Assembly: GCF_001434145.1 (NCBI RefSeq)
Contig: NZ_AZED01000020.1
Coordinates: 1,545-65,544 of the forward strand
Source: Lentilactobacillus otakiensis DSM 19908 = JCM 15040
Lineage (GTDB): Bacteria; Bacillota; Bacilli; Lactobacillales; Lactobacillaceae
Direction: 5' to 3'
Length of the DNA stretch: 64,000 bases
Positions within the stretch are counted from its first letter, which is position 1. The number at the start of each line of letters is the position of its first letter. Shown in pieces: positions 16,102 to 25,702 of this stretch. Under the pieces are notes generated by a model. It ran no database searches, was not told the DNA's origin, and saw nothing but the letters and a program-made list of their open reading frames with translations. The position numbers and the translations under genes were made by a program.

Positions 16102-16987
16102 TTTTACGTGGAAATATACAGGTAGAGCGCCGATTAAAGTTCGGACATTCATTATGAGTTATGGTATTACGCGAACACTTTTGAAAAAGATTAAATATCA
16201 CGGCGGGGAGACTTTGGTAAACGGGGAGCAATCACTGGTTAATCGGATGCTGCAGACGGGTGACACAGTTAAAGTTGTGCTACCGCCCGAGCCGGAAAAT
16301 GATCATGTGAGTGTTTCCAGTGTTCCAATTGAGATTGTCCATGAGGATCCAAACTTCTTGGTAGTCAACAAGCCTGCTGGTGTTGCGTCGGTCCCTTCTC
16401 ACAACTATTCCGAGGATTCTTTAGTGAATCGGGTGAAGGGCTATTATCAGCGACGTGGCTATGCAAATGAAAAAATTCACATTGTGACCAGGTTGGACAA
16501 GGACACCAGCGGATTGGTGATCTTTGCCAAGCACCATTTTGCGCATTCCGTTCTTGATAAACAGCTGAAGGACCGCACAATTCAAAAGACATATTTGGCG
16601 ATTGTCGCCGGCCGGATTTCCAGTCCCCATTTTGAAATCTATCTGCCAATTGGTCGGACTGAAGATTCATTTGTGAAGCGACAAGTGACCGATACCGGCA
16701 AAATGTCGGTGACCGAAGCGTGGACAGTTTGTCGATTAGCTAAGCAAACGTTGCTGCGGGTTCAGTTGCATACTGGTCGGACTCACCAAATCCGGGTTCA
16801 TATGGACACAATTGGCCACCCGTTGATTGGTGACTGGCTGTATAATCCGGACGATCATTCAATGGCCAGACAGGCGCTCCATTGTGCCGAGATGACTTTT
16901 TATGATCCCTTTGCTGACAGAAACATCCATTGTGAAGCGCGCCTGCCTGAAGACATGAGATCATACATCAATCTGCATAAACTTTAA
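16094..16987 (+). CDS. RluA-family pseudouridine synthase (RluD/YjbO-like)
   Basis: 297 residues. A short N-terminal S4-like RNA-binding part (about 15-75, with LLKKIKYHGGETLVNGE) precedes the synthase domain. The catalytic motif HIVTRLDKDTSGLVIFAK carries Asp135, and RVQLHTGRTHQIRVH is the RluA family signature. It converts uridine to pseudouridine in RNA, probably 23S rRNA; the exact site cannot be assigned. It is the last gene of relQ-nadK-rluD, the same order as Bacillus yjbM-yjbN-yjbO. Confidence 0.9.
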   Translation: MTDFTWKYTGRAPIKVRTFIMSYGITRTLLKKIKYHGGETLVNGEQSLVNRMLQTGDTVKVVLPPEPENDHVSVSSVPIEIVHEDPNFLVVNKPAGVASVPSHNYSEDSLVNRVKGYYQRRGYANEKIHIVTRLDKDTSGLVIFAKHHFAHSVLDKQLKDRTIQKTYLAIVAGRISSPHFEIYLPIGRTEDSFVKRQVTDTGKMSVTEAWTVCRLAKQTLLRVQLHTGRTHQIRVHMDTIGHPLIGDWLYNPDDHSMARQALHCAEMTFYDPFADRNIHCEARLPEDMRSYINLHKL

Positions 16988-17068
16988 AATAGCTTTGGAT
17001 TTATCGAGTAAGCTTCCAGCAAAATTTGCTTTCGGAATTTTGATGAGGGGCTTCTTTGTTTGCTGCTG

Positions 17069-17077
17069 TGATATAAT
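17069..17077 (+). promoter_or_regulatory. rlmA promoter (extended -10)
   Basis: TGATATAAT with perfect TATAAT at 17072-17077, 26 nt before the GTG start. No convincing -35. Confidence 0.5.
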
Positions 17078-17102
17078 GAACTGCGTTTGTGGAGGGCTTT
17101 TA

Positions 17103-17951
17103 GTGAAAAAAATTGATTTTGGCAGAGATTTTGTGAATCAACATTTAAATTTATTCCGCTGCCCGGTGTGCAAATCGCCATTTGCCGAGATAGCGGGATA
17201 CAGTTTGGTGTGTCCAAATCAACATTCTTTTGACCTTTCCAAGAAGGGGACGTTGTTTTTCTTAACCAAGCAGGCCAATAATGAGTACGACAAGGCAATG
17301 CTTCAAGCCCGTCACAAAATCTTGCAGGCAGGATTATTCGACCCAATTGTCAATGAAATTTCACGTCATTTGAGCGATGGCCCAGAAACCATTCTCGACG
17401 TTGGCTGTGGCGAAGGAACGCCGTTGGCACGTTTGTTAAAACTTCGAAGTGGCGACGACACCGCGATTGGGTTTGATATTTCAAAAGATGGTATCAATTT
17501 GGCAACTCAACAACCAGTCGATGCGTTTTTCTGTATCGCAGATCTGGCTAGATTACCGTTCAATAACCAAACATTTTCCACCATTATCGATTTATTCTCG
17601 CCGTCGGCCTATGATGAATTTAACCGGGTTGCCCAATCTGGCGGCAAGCTAATCAAAATCATTCCCAATAGCAATTATCTTCATGAACTGCGGGAAGCCT
17701 TATTTGGCAGCGGTCAGAAGAATAGTTCCTATTCAAATGATAAAGTATTTGATCTGTTTATGAAGCATTATCCAAACGCGACAATCAATCAGCTTACATA
17801 TCAGTTCTCAATTCCTGACGGGATGCAGCAGGACATGATGATCATGACGCCGCTGCACTGGGGAAAAGATCGTCAAGCCAATGCAACTCAATTGGTTGAT
17901 GCGATGAAATCAATCACCGTAGACGTTTCCGTGATGGTCGCTGAATTTTAA
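17103..17951 (+). CDS. rlmA: 23S rRNA guanine-N1 methyltransferase RlmA
   Basis: 282 residues. An N-terminal zinc finger (FRCPVCKSPF ... LVCPNQHSF) is followed by a Rossmann methyltransferase with the SAM motif ILDVGCGEGTPL. This combination is diagnostic of RlmA, which methylates N1 of G745 or G748 in 23S rRNA; Gram-positive members usually modify G748. The frame extends 36 codons upstream, but that stretch holds the promoter. I use GTG at 17103, behind GTGGAGGG. It is followed 16 nt later by trmL. Confidence 0.9.
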   Translation: MKKIDFGRDFVNQHLNLFRCPVCKSPFAEIAGYSLVCPNQHSFDLSKKGTLFFLTKQANNEYDKAMLQARHKILQAGLFDPIVNEISRHLSDGPETILDVGCGEGTPLARLLKLRSGDDTAIGFDISKDGINLATQQPVDAFFCIADLARLPFNNQTFSTIIDLFSPSAYDEFNRVAQSGGKLIKIIPNSNYLHELREALFGSGQKNSSYSNDKVFDLFMKHYPNATINQLTYQFSIPDGMQQDMMIMTPLHWGKDRQANATQLVDAMKSITVDVSVMVAEF

Positions 17952-17967
17952 TTATCTGGAGGAAAAA

Positions 17968-18480
17968 ATGACTAATCATATCGTACTATTTGAACCATTA
18001 ATGCCCGCTAATACCGGAAATATTGCCCGAACTTGTGCCGGAACCGACACCGTCCTTGATCTTATCGAACCACTGGGCTTCAGCATCGATGACAAACATC
18101 TCAAGCGTGCTGGACTTGATTATTGGGACAAAGTTCAAATTAATTATCATAAGAATTTACCTGAGTTTTTGAAGACGGTTAAAAACCCTAAAAACTTATT
18201 TTTGGTTTCTAAATTTGCTAACCAAGATTATACAGATCCCGATTACTCAGATTCTGATCAGGATTATTACTTGTTGTTTGGAAAAGAAACGACGGGATTG
18301 CCAGAACCGTTTATGCGCAAGAACCCAGAAAAAGCGATCCGAATTCCTCAAGACGACAATCATATTCGCGCGTTGAACTTGTCTAATACCTGTGCCATTG
18401 TGATTTATGAGGTATTGAGACAACAAAGCTTCAACAATTTGGAACGGACGCACAAATATGAGCATGATAAGCTGAAGTAA
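17968..18480 (+). CDS. trmL: tRNA (cytidine/uridine-34 2'-O)-methyltransferase TrmL
   Basis: 170 residues, a minimal SPOUT enzyme. MPANTGNIARTCAG at the start, FGKETTGLPEPFM in the middle and NTCAIVIYEVLRQ at the knot are the TrmL/CspR signatures. It methylates the wobble ribose of leucine tRNAs. Ribosome site GGAGGAAA; probably co-transcribed with rlmA and followed by ftsK 35 nt later. Confidence 0.93.
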   Translation: MTNHIVLFEPLMPANTGNIARTCAGTDTVLDLIEPLGFSIDDKHLKRAGLDYWDKVQINYHKNLPEFLKTVKNPKNLFLVSKFANQDYTDPDYSDSDQDYYLLFGKETTGLPEPFMRKNPEKAIRIPQDDNHIRALNLSNTCAIVIYEVLRQQSFNNLERTHKYEHDKLK

Positions 18481-18515
18481 AGAACGATCATTCTTAGGAA
18501 AGGAGGAGACAATCG

Positions 18516-20843
18516 ATGAAAACTAAGCGAACACCAAAGAAAACCGTCAAGAAGCGCGGTCGACCACGGAAAACGACCACCAAGTCAAATCACCAATCCA
18601 GCTTTTTACAAAAGTACGCAATTAACGTAATCGGTGGTATTGTGGCCATTTTGGCGTTGCTGGGTTTGTTGCAAGCCGGCATTGTGGGGACGTTTATGAT
18701 TAACGTTGCCAGGATTTTTGTCGGCAGCCTTTATCCACTCCTGCTCTTGCTTGCAATCGTCGGTGGTATTTGGTTAGCCGGTTTTTCCAGGCTGCCCAAG
18801 ATCCCTGCCAGATATACCTGGGGAACTGTTCTCGTTTTAATTGGAATTCTTCTCTGGCTAACCTTGATCGAGTACATACAAGCAGCCCAGCCAGTTGACT
18901 TTATTAATTTTAATTGGGAAAAACTGACTGATGATATTGCCTCCTCGAATAGTGATTCTAATATTGGCGGCGGAATTCTCGCTGCAGTGTTGTTCTATGT
19001 ATCTCATTTATTGTTTGGCAAAATTGGGACCGGAATTGTTGCCAGCTTGATTATTTTATGTGGCGGGTTTGTGCTCTTCGATATTTCATTTGCAAAGATT
19101 TTCACGGGCCTACGGGCATGCTTGACGTTTATGAAAGCACGGATTGCCAAGGCCAGACAGCATACAGGCGAGAAGCGGGCTAAACAGCCTGTTAAGCCAA
19201 CTCCGGCCACCACGCAAGATAGTCACACCCAAGTTGATGATGTTCCTGACAGCAGCGATAATCAACCAAATAAGCTGTCGCCGTCGACCATCACAATTTC
19301 AGGGATGCCGGTAACCGAGGAAACTAAGCAGGCGGCTCAATCGGCTCCCAAGAAGCCAGCACCTAAAGAAGATAAAAGCGCTGACGAATCTTCCGACGTG
19401 GATTTGGTTGATGTTAAAGAAGACGATTCTTACAAACTGCCAACCACTGATTTGCTCACTCAGATCCCACAAGATGACCAGTCCGGTGAGTTACAGTCAA
19501 TTGACCATAACGCGCAAGTTTTACAAAAGACTTTGGATAGTTTTGGCGTTAAAGCCGAAATTAAACACGTCAGTTTAGGCCCATCAGTCACTAAATATGA
19601 ACTCCATCCTGACATTGGGGTGAAAGTCAGTCGGATTGTGAATCTGGCTGACGATATTGCTTTGGCATTAGCTGCCAAGGACATTCGAATTGAAGCACCG
19701 ATTCCTGGTAAATCGCTTATCGGAATTGAGGTCCCTAATCGAAAGATTGCCACAGTTTCCTTCAGAGATGTTGTCGAGCATCAACCTGACAACCATGGGC
19801 ACGTTCTTCAAGTGCCATTAGGCAAGGATGTCAACGGTAACGTAATTACCGCCGACCTGACCAAGATGCCGCATCTATTAATTGCCGGGTCAACCGGTAG
19901 TGGTAAATCAGTTGCCATCAATGGCATTATTACAAGCATTTTGCTGCATGCGAAGCCAAGCCAGGTAAAACTGATGCTGATCGATCCCAAGAAGGTTGAA
20001 TTAGGTGTTTATAATGGGATTCCTCATTTGCTGAGCCCAGTGGTTTCCGAACCAAAGAAAGCCGCCAGAGCACTGCAAAAAGTCGTTTCTGAGATGGAAA
20101 ATCGTTATGAGTTGTTCGCTAAATTTGGTCAACGAAAGATTAGTACCTATAATGATTTTGTTGCTAAAAACAATCGTGAGAATGACACCAAAATCCAACC
20201 AATGCCTTACATCGTCGTGATTGTTGACGAATTGGCAGATTTGATGATGACTGTTTCCAACGATGTCGAGGCTGCCATTATTCGGTTGGCTCAAATGGGC
20301 CGGGCAGCTGGAATCCACATGATTTTGGCAACTCAACGGCCTTCAGTTGACGTTATTACTGGTTTGATCAAAGCCAACGTCCCTTCAAGAATTGCCTTTG
20401 CTGTTTCAAGCGGAATCGATTCACGGACAATTATTGATACCAACGGTGCCGAGAAGTTGCTAGGCCGTGGGGACATGCTGTTCCTGCCGATTGATTCCAA
20501 CACACCGATTCGAGTGCAGGGCGCCTTTATTCCGGATAAGGATGTTTCCAGAGTTGTTAAATTCATCACTGATCAGCAGTCCGCCGATTATGACGAATCC
20601 ATGATGGTCAGCGATGAGGAAATCAAAGAAGAGGATCAAGAAGATTCTGAAGATGATTTATTCAACGATGCGCTTGAATTTGTGGTTGATCAACAAAAAG
20701 CCAGCACTTCATTACTCCAGCGGCATTTCCGAATCGGTTATAACCGGGCTGCCCGGTTAATTGATGATTTGGAAAAGCGTGGCTACATCGGACCTCAAGA
20801 TGGCAGCAGGCCGCGGCAGGTTTATAAGGAAAAGCAAGGATAA
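18516..20843 (+). CDS. ftsK: DNA translocase FtsK/SpoIIIE
   Basis: 775 residues. A basic N-terminus is followed by four or five membrane helices (about 32-200), a Pro/Ala/Asp-rich linker (about 215-310), the motor domains, and a winged-helix gamma domain at the end ([23 protein letters not shown] onward, shown in two pieces: residues about 710-770). Walker A GSTGSGKS starts at Gly458 and Walker B is [14 protein letters not shown]. It pumps chromosomal DNA away from the closing septum and activates dimer resolution. The size is typical for lactobacilli. It ends at a GAGGCTGGGACAAAA hairpin. Confidence 0.95.
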   Translation: MKTKRTPKKTVKKRGRPRKTTTKSNHQSSFLQKYAINVIGGIVAILALLGLLQAGIVGTFMINVARIFVGSLYPLLLLLAIVGGIWLAGFSRLPKIPARYTWGTVLVLIGILLWLTLIEYIQAAQPVDFINFNWEKLTDDIASSNSDSNIGGGILAAVLFYVSHLLFGKIGTGIVASLIILCGGFVLFDISFAKIFTGLRACLTFMKARIAKARQHTGEKRAKQPVKPTPATTQDSHTQVDDVPDSSDNQPNKLSPSTITISGMPVTEETKQAAQSAPKKPAPKEDKSADESSDVDLVDVKEDDSYKLPTTDLLTQIPQDDQSGELQSIDHNAQVLQKTLDSFGVKAEIKHVSLGPSVTKYELHPDIGVKVSRIVNLADDIALALAAKDIRIEAPIPGKSLIGIEVPNRKIATVSFRDVVEHQPDNHGHVLQVPLGKDVNGNVITADLTKMPHLLIAGSTGSGKSVAINGIITSILLHAKPSQVKLMLIDPKKVELGVYNGIPHLLSPVVSEPKKAARALQKVVSEMENRYELFAKFGQRKISTYNDFVAKNNRENDTKIQPMPYIVVIVDELADLMMTVSNDVEAAIIRLAQMGRAAGIHMILATQRPSVDVITGLIKANVPSRIAFAVSSGIDSRTIIDTNGAEKLLGRGDMLFLPIDSNTPIRVQGAFIPDKDVSRVVKFITDQQSADYDESMMVSDEEIKEEDQEDSEDDLFNDALEFVVDQQKASTSLLQRHFRIGYNRAARLIDDLEKRGYIGPQDGSRPRQVYKEKQG

Positions 20844-20851
20844 ATAAAAAA

Positions 20852-20889
20852 GAGGCTGGGACAAAAGCTTTCACTTTTGTCTCAACCTC
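20852..20889 (+). terminator. GAGGCTGGGACAAAA-family hairpin after ftsK (E1)
   Basis: Stem GAGGCTGGGACAAAAG with CTTTTGTCTCAACCTC, loop CTTTCA. There is no T-run after the plus-strand stem, but an A-run precedes it (20845-20851), so it terminates the minus-strand DUF4044 gene better than ftsK. It shares its left arm with hairpins at 26672, 53121 and, reversed, 44383. Confidence 0.7.
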
Positions 20890-20904
20890 ATCTGGTTCGT
20901 TTGA

Positions 20905-21018
20905 TTAAAGAAATGTCATGATCGCTGAAATGACCAGTGAACTGATCGTTGCAATGATCATAATCCAAACGAATACCAATGTGATTTTTTGAAATCTTGT
21001 TCTTTTTTTACGCGCCAA
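20905..21018 (-). CDS. DUF4044-type small membrane protein
   Basis: 37 residues: a basic start (MARKKRTRFQK) then one hydrophobic helix ITLVFVWIMIIATISSLVI and a short tail. This is the pattern of the DUF4044 family of tiny lactobacillus proteins. Start taken as TTG at 21018; an in-frame GTG at 21027 would add three residues. Too short for most gene callers. It is convergent with ftsK and ends at the hairpin at 20852. Function unknown. Confidence 0.65.
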   Translation of the reverse strand: MARKKRTRFQKITLVFVWIMIIATISSLVISAIMTFL

Positions 21019-21110
21019 TGTTTGCACCACTTTCTCTTGTATTCCATACACAGTTTAACTATCATTATCGTTCAATGCAATATGTTTTGTCAAAATCAGG
21101 AGGGTAACTT

Positions 21111-21494
21111 ATGCATATTTCTCCTTGGATGACTGACACGGCAACGTTTCTAATTCAATTGCTGATTCTTTTTGCAGTTGCCGGGTTCCTAGTTATTTTA
21201 AGAAAAAATCATTTTTTTCGGTCGAAGGTTCGAATTAAACCACTCGATTTTTGGCCGCCGATTTTGTTGTACTTCATTCATGAAATTAGTAAAAAGGGCT
21301 TGTCGGGATCATTTATTCCGGAAGTCGTGATCGTCTGGTTGGGACTCACCTTAATTGTGCTGTTGTGGCAGATTTTTACCAATCCCAAATTAACATACAA
21401 AAAATTTTTTGTTACCTTCTGGCGATTTAGTGACTTGTTTTTATTTGGCTGCTGGATTGTTGTGGGAATTTATGTCATCTTTGAAGCTATTTAA
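21111..21494 (+). CDS. DUF3397 membrane protein
   Basis: 127 residues with four hydrophobic segments (about 10-28, 44-55, 68-84, 102-124) separated by basic loops. Length, FWPPILLYFIHEIS, and the position just before mraZ match the DUF3397 family of lactobacilli, whose role is unknown. Ribosome site CAGGAGGG. It has a strong terminator at 21512, so it is not transcribed with mraZ. Confidence 0.75.
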   Translation: MHISPWMTDTATFLIQLLILFAVAGFLVILRKNHFFRSKVRIKPLDFWPPILLYFIHEISKKGLSGSFIPEVVIVWLGLTLIVLLWQIFTNPKLTYKKFFVTFWRFSDLFLFGCWIVVGIYVIFEAI

Positions 21495-21511
21495 ATTGAA
21501 ATTAGTTGATT

Positions 21512-21547
21512 GAATCAAAGCAGATTTTCTGCTTTGATTCTTTTTTT
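21512..21547 (+). terminator. intrinsic terminator before the division cluster
   Basis: A perfect 13-bp stem GAATCAAAGCAGA/TCTGCTTTGATTC with loop TTT and seven T residues (21541-21547). It insulates the mraZ promoter from DUF3397. Confidence 0.93.
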
Positions 21548-21620
21548 GTAGAAAATTGGGTGCATTTCCCCACCAATTCCAAATCGCTTATATATCAAGG
21601 TACACGTAAGCTTTTGCTAA

Positions 21621-21639
21621 TTATGAAACCGTTTCATAA
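21621..21639. promoter_or_regulatory. perfect palindrome upstream of mraZ
   Basis: TTATGAAAC-C-GTTTCATAA: nine-base arms around one C, about 45 bp upstream of the mraZ promoter boxes. It resembles LacI/cre-type operators but has an odd centre. No gene explains it. Possible operator or hairpin; function is inference. Confidence 0.4.
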
Positions 21640-21666
21640 CAAAAAAATTACAAATTTTGAGGATAC

Positions 21667-21700
21667 GTGGTTGATAGTGGTGGATTGTGGTAGAATGTGA
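21667..21700 (+). promoter_or_regulatory. mraZ promoter with 10-bp-phased GTGG repeats
   Basis: GTGG begins at 21667, 21677 and 21687, with GTGA at 21697: four direct repeats exactly 10 bp apart. The extended -10 TGgTAGAAT (21688-21696) lies between repeats three and four. MraZ of other bacteria binds short direct repeats at about this spacing in its own promoter, so these are the likely MraZ sites for autorepression. Confidence 0.7.
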
Positions 21701-21730
21701 TTGTAAACTGAAATTGGGGGTGATGACGAC

Positions 21731-22156
21731 ATGTTCATGGGTGAATATCAACACAATATTGACGCCAAAGGACGTATCATCATCCCCGCGAAGTTTCGCC
21801 AGGACTTGGGTGACAAGCTTGTTGTGACTCGAGGAATGGATGGATGTCTGTTCGGATATCCAATGGACGAATGGGAAAAGGTTGAACAAAAGATCGACAC
21901 TTTACCCGTTAATAAAAAGGACGCTCGGTATTTCACGAGGTTCTTCTTCTCAGCCGCTGTTGAATGCGAGTTCGACAAGCAGGGGAGAATTAATATCCCT
22001 AGTACATTAAGGGATTATGCAAGTATTGAGAAAAAATGTGTTGTCGTCGGCGTATCCAACCGTTTTGAAATTTGGAGCGATGATCGCTGGAATGACTTTA
22101 GCAAAGATGCAGAACAAAACTTTAATGATATCGCTGAAAATATGATTGATTTTTAA
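21731..22156 (+). CDS. mraZ: transcriptional regulator MraZ
   Basis: 141 residues: two SpoVT-AbrB-like DNA-binding repeats, each with the D-x-x-G-R turn ([15 protein letters not shown] and [16 protein letters not shown]). MraZ forms rings that bind direct repeats and represses the division and cell-wall operon. GGGGGTGATG precedes the ATG, and the MFMGEYQH start matches the family. First gene of the cluster; the next gene starts 34 nt later. Confidence 0.95.
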   Translation: MFMGEYQHNIDAKGRIIIPAKFRQDLGDKLVVTRGMDGCLFGYPMDEWEKVEQKIDTLPVNKKDARYFTRFFFSAAVECEFDKQGRINIPSTLRDYASIEKKCVVVGVSNRFEIWSDDRWNDFSKDAEQNFNDIAENMIDF

Positions 22157-22189
22157 CAGACACGACATGCAGGAAATGGGGGTGATCGA

Positions 22190-23137
22190 ATGTCTGAATT
22201 TAAGCACGTGACTGTCCTCTTGAACCAGGCAGTCAAGGGGTTGAACATTGATCCTGATGGCACATACGTTGATGCAACGTTAGGTGGTGGGGGACATACC
22301 ACAAAGATACTTGAACAATTGACAACCGGTCATCTCTACTCGTTCGACCAGGATGAAGAAGCGATTGATTATAATCAACAGCATTTGGCCAAGTACATTC
22401 AGGCTGGCAAGTTGACCCTGATTCACGATAATTTCCGTCATCTGAAATCTGCGTTGCAAAATGTTGATGTCACAGGAATTGATGGGATCGTTTATGATTT
22501 GGGCGTCTCCTCACCGCAGTTTGACGAAGCGGGCAGGGGATTTAGCTACCGGTTTGATGCCCGACTTGATATGCGGATGGACCAAGATAACCCGGTCGAC
22601 GCGTGGAAAATTGTTAACGAATGGCCCTATGAAAAATTAGTCCGGATATTCTATCGGTATGGCGAAGAAAAATTTTCTAAGTCGATTGCCAGACGAATTG
22701 AAGCGGTTCGAGCAGAACACCCAATTGATACCACCAACGATTTGGTGGAAGTAATCAAAGAGGGAATTCCTGCAGCAGCAAGACGTCATGGCGGCCATCC
22801 TGCGAAAAAAGTCTTTCAGGCAATTCGAATTGCCGTAAATGATGAGCTGTCAGCTTTAGAGGACTCATTGGAACAGGCACTTGATTTATTAAAAGTTAAT
22901 GGGAGAATTAGCGTTATAACGTTTCAATCGTTGGAAGACCGGTTGGTTAAGACGATGTTCAAAGAAAAAACATCCTTACCGGAATTACCACCGAACTTAC
23001 CGATTATTCCTGAAGGTATTAAGCCGAAATTTAAAAGTATCACTAGAAAACCAATTGTTCCAACCGAATCTGAGCTAGAAGAGAATCATCGTTCACATAG
23101 TGCAAAGTTGCGAATAATTGAACGAATTAAAAATTAA
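22190..23137 (+). CDS. rsmH: 16S rRNA m4C1402 methyltransferase RsmH
   Basis: 315 residues. [13 protein letters not shown] at the start, [10 protein letters not shown] as the SAM motif and [19 protein letters not shown] are the RsmH/MraW signatures. It methylates N4 of C1402 in 16S rRNA. Full length. Ribosome site GGGGGTGATCG; ftsL follows 22 nt later. Confidence 0.95.
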   Translation: MSEFKHVTVLLNQAVKGLNIDPDGTYVDATLGGGGHTTKILEQLTTGHLYSFDQDEEAIDYNQQHLAKYIQAGKLTLIHDNFRHLKSALQNVDVTGIDGIVYDLGVSSPQFDEAGRGFSYRFDARLDMRMDQDNPVDAWKIVNEWPYEKLVRIFYRYGEEKFSKSIARRIEAVRAEHPIDTTNDLVEVIKEGIPAAARRHGGHPAKKVFQAIRIAVNDELSALEDSLEQALDLLKVNGRISVITFQSLEDRLVKTMFKEKTSLPELPPNLPIIPEGIKPKFKSITRKPIVPTESELEENHRSHSAKLRIIERIKN

Positions 23138-23158
23138 AATAAAGGAAGAGTACATATT

Positions 23159-23533
23159 ATGGCCCAAAATAATTTAGCTCATAACCTAACAGAACAGCCG
23201 CAGCCGTACGTTTCTGCCCCTGACCAGGTTAAGATCAAAAAGGTGAGCATTTCCAAAGCACTCAAACTTTCATCATTTGAAAAGCTGTTAATTGTGTGTG
23301 GCAGTGCCGTCTTAACTGTGTTAATGTTAGTAGTTGTATCGTCAAAAATTGCTTTATCAAACTCGCAACATGAACTGCAGCATTTGGATAACCGAATTGT
23401 GAATGTTCGCAACAACAATACAAATTTAAAACAACAGATTGGTGAGCTTCAAAGCAGCACCCGTCTCGATAAAATTGCACATAAGAGCGGGATGTCCCTC
23501 TCAAATGCAAACATAAGGAATGTTACTAAATGA
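23159..23533 (+). CDS. ftsL: cell division protein FtsL
   Basis: 124 residues, bitopic. A cytoplasmic N-terminus of about 40 residues, one TM (about 43-64) and a leucine/asparagine-rich coiled coil (SQHELQHLDNRIVNVRNNN) outside. FtsL pairs with DivIB and DivIC at the septum and activates PBP2B. Identification rests on topology and position, as the family is poorly conserved. Its stop overlaps the pbpB start (ATGA). Confidence 0.88.
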   Translation: MAQNNLAHNLTEQPQPYVSAPDQVKIKKVSISKALKLSSFEKLLIVCGSAVLTVLMLVVVSSKIALSNSQHELQHLDNRIVNVRNNNTNLKQQIGELQSSTRLDKIAHKSGMSLSNANIRNVTK

Positions 23534-25689
23534 AAGATTCATCTGATCGTTCCGCAGACAAACTGAATGCCCGTAAAAGCCGGAAAATTGTTGGAATAAG
23601 TTTGTTCCTCACATTTTTCCTGCTTTTTGCGTTTTTAGGCACCCGTTTATTAGTGATTGCGGTAGGAAAAAACGTTAAAAATGTCAATTTAAATGACCGC
23701 GCTGAAAAACTGTATACTCAAACTCAGACCCTCAAAGCCAAACGAGGATCTATTTACGATGCAGACGGAAACCCAATTGCGGAAGATACCAGTACATATT
23801 CGTTATATGCAGTTTTAGATAAAACACAAAAGGGACTAAACGGCAAGCCACTTTACGTTGTCAACAAATCCAAGACCGCAAAAGTGCTTTCTAAATATCT
23901 GCCAATTACTCAGAAAAAAGCCATGAAAATATTGTCTCCTAAGAACAAGCAGCCATTCCAAGTTGAATTCGGTAGTGCAGGGACGAATATTTCCTTATTG
24001 ACCAAGAAGAAGATTCAAGCTGAAAAATTACCAGGGATTGATTTTGTTCAAAAACAAGCCAGACTTTACCCCAACGGTGTTTTTTCGTCTAACCTGATTG
24101 GTGTTGCGGTTTCAGAGACCAACAAGAAGACCGGAACTGCTAACCTAGTTGGTCAAATGGGAATCGAACAAGCCTTCAATAAGACGTTGGCTGGCCAAAA
24201 TGGATACAAAGACGCTCAATATGATGTATACGGCTACAAGCTTCCTGGTAAACAGCAAAAAGAAAAGGCCGTCAAAAACGGTAACAACGTTTATACGACA
24301 ATCGATTCACGGATTCAAACTTTGCTTGAAAGTGAAATGAATTCTGTTCAATCACAAGTTCACGCGGCAGGAATGAATGCCGTATTGATGGATGCCAAGA
24401 CCGGAAAAATTGTGGCAGCTTCTCAACGGCCAACTTTTAACGCGGCCACTTTGAAAGGAATCGGATCGGCCTGGACAAACACTTTATCCTCTGATATGTA
24501 TGAACCTGGTTCAACAATGAAGGTCTTTACACTTTCATCAGCGATCGACTCTGGGCATTACAACGGGACTGACACTTACGAATCAGGACGTTATTCGATT
24601 GACGGTAAAATTGTGCCTGATTGGAATCCTGCTGGTTGGGGCTACATTACCTATAACAAAGGGTTTGCTCTTTCTAGTAACGTTGCCATGGCCCATTTGG
24701 AGCAGCAAATGGGGCCAAAAACCTGGAAGAAATATATTCACAGATTTGGGTTCCTTAAGAGTACTAACAGTGGTCTTCCCGGTGAATTAACCGGACGAAT
24801 TCAGTTCAATTACCCAATCGAACAGGCTGATACTTCATTTGGTCAAGGAATTGAAGTTACAACGATGCAAATGATGCAGGCTTTATCTGCAGTTTCAAAT
24901 AATGGTACAATGATGAAGCCGTACTTTATTTCTAAAATCACAAATCCGTCAAATACAAAGACGATTAAGAAGTATGGTAAAAAAGTTGTTGGCCACCCGA
25001 TTAGTGCTACGACTGCAAAGGCGGTCCGTAAGCATATGCAGGATGTTGTTTACAAATCTTACGGAATTGGTGCCGACTACAAAATTAAGGGTTACCGGGT
25101 TGCTGCCAAGACCGGTACAGCTCAAGTCAGCAATGGCATGGGCGGCTATGCTTCAGGCGACGACAGCTATCTATACTCGGTTGCCGGCATGGTCCCCGCA
25201 AACAACCCCCGTTACGTGATGTTTATCACGATGAAACAACCTAAATTGACTGGAACCAAGACTGCTACTCAGCTATTGGCCGAAATCTTCAAGCCAGTCA
25301 TCACGAGGGCATTACAAAACTCGAATGCTAAACAAGCAACCGTCAAACGTCAGGTGCCAAATGTAACCTACCAGACAACAACTTACGGCAAACGGATCAT
25401 GAATGAAAAAGGATTCGATGTTGTGACGATTGGGAGTGGCGATTCGATTTTGAAGCAGTCTCCAAGTTCTGGTACAACACTGAACGAACAAAAACGGGTT
25501 TTCCTATTGACCAATAAAGGCTGGAAGATGCCACGAATTATTGGCTGGAGCAAGAATGACGTCAAGCAATTTTGTTCTTTGACAGGCTTAAAACTCGAAT
25601 CAACTGGCAGCGGTTATGCTGACAGTCAAAGTATCAATTTTGAAAAGTCAATTGATACTGGAGATGTCTTGAAAGTAAATTTTGAATAA
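23530..25689 (+). CDS. pbpB: septal transpeptidase PBP2B (FtsI)
   Basis: 719 residues, class B penicillin-binding protein. One N-terminal TM (about 20-45), a dimerisation domain starting at KAKRGSIYDADGN, then the transpeptidase: SxxK in EPGSTMKVF (Ser328), SxN in LSSNVAMA, and KTG in AAKTGTAQ (Lys527). Two PASTA-like repeats end the protein (about 605-719). It crosslinks septal peptidoglycan with FtsW, activated by FtsL/DivIB. Confidence 0.95.
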   Translation: MKDSSDRSADKLNARKSRKIVGISLFLTFFLLFAFLGTRLLVIAVGKNVKNVNLNDRAEKLYTQTQTLKAKRGSIYDADGNPIAEDTSTYSLYAVLDKTQKGLNGKPLYVVNKSKTAKVLSKYLPITQKKAMKILSPKNKQPFQVEFGSAGTNISLLTKKKIQAEKLPGIDFVQKQARLYPNGVFSSNLIGVAVSETNKKTGTANLVGQMGIEQAFNKTLAGQNGYKDAQYDVYGYKLPGKQQKEKAVKNGNNVYTTIDSRIQTLLESEMNSVQSQVHAAGMNAVLMDAKTGKIVAASQRPTFNAATLKGIGSAWTNTLSSDMYEPGSTMKVFTLSSAIDSGHYNGTDTYESGRYSIDGKIVPDWNPAGWGYITYNKGFALSSNVAMAHLEQQMGPKTWKKYIHRFGFLKSTNSGLPGELTGRIQFNYPIEQADTSFGQGIEVTTMQMMQALSAVSNNGTMMKPYFISKITNPSNTKTIKKYGKKVVGHPISATTAKAVRKHMQDVVYKSYGIGADYKIKGYRVAAKTGTAQVSNGMGGYASGDDSYLYSVAGMVPANNPRYVMFITMKQPKLTGTKTATQLLAEIFKPVITRALQNSNAKQATVKRQVPNVTYQTTTYGKRIMNEKGFDVVTIGSGDSILKQSPSSGTTLNEQKRVFLLTNKGWKMPRIIGWSKNDVKQFCSLTGLKLESTGSGYADSQSINFEKSIDTGDVLKVNFE

Positions 25690-25702
25690 CTAAGGATGGT
25701 AC

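Noticed and set aside
21506-21700. 64-codon frame before mraZ
   Set aside because: Covers a perfect terminator and the mraZ promoter; start is within the terminator region.
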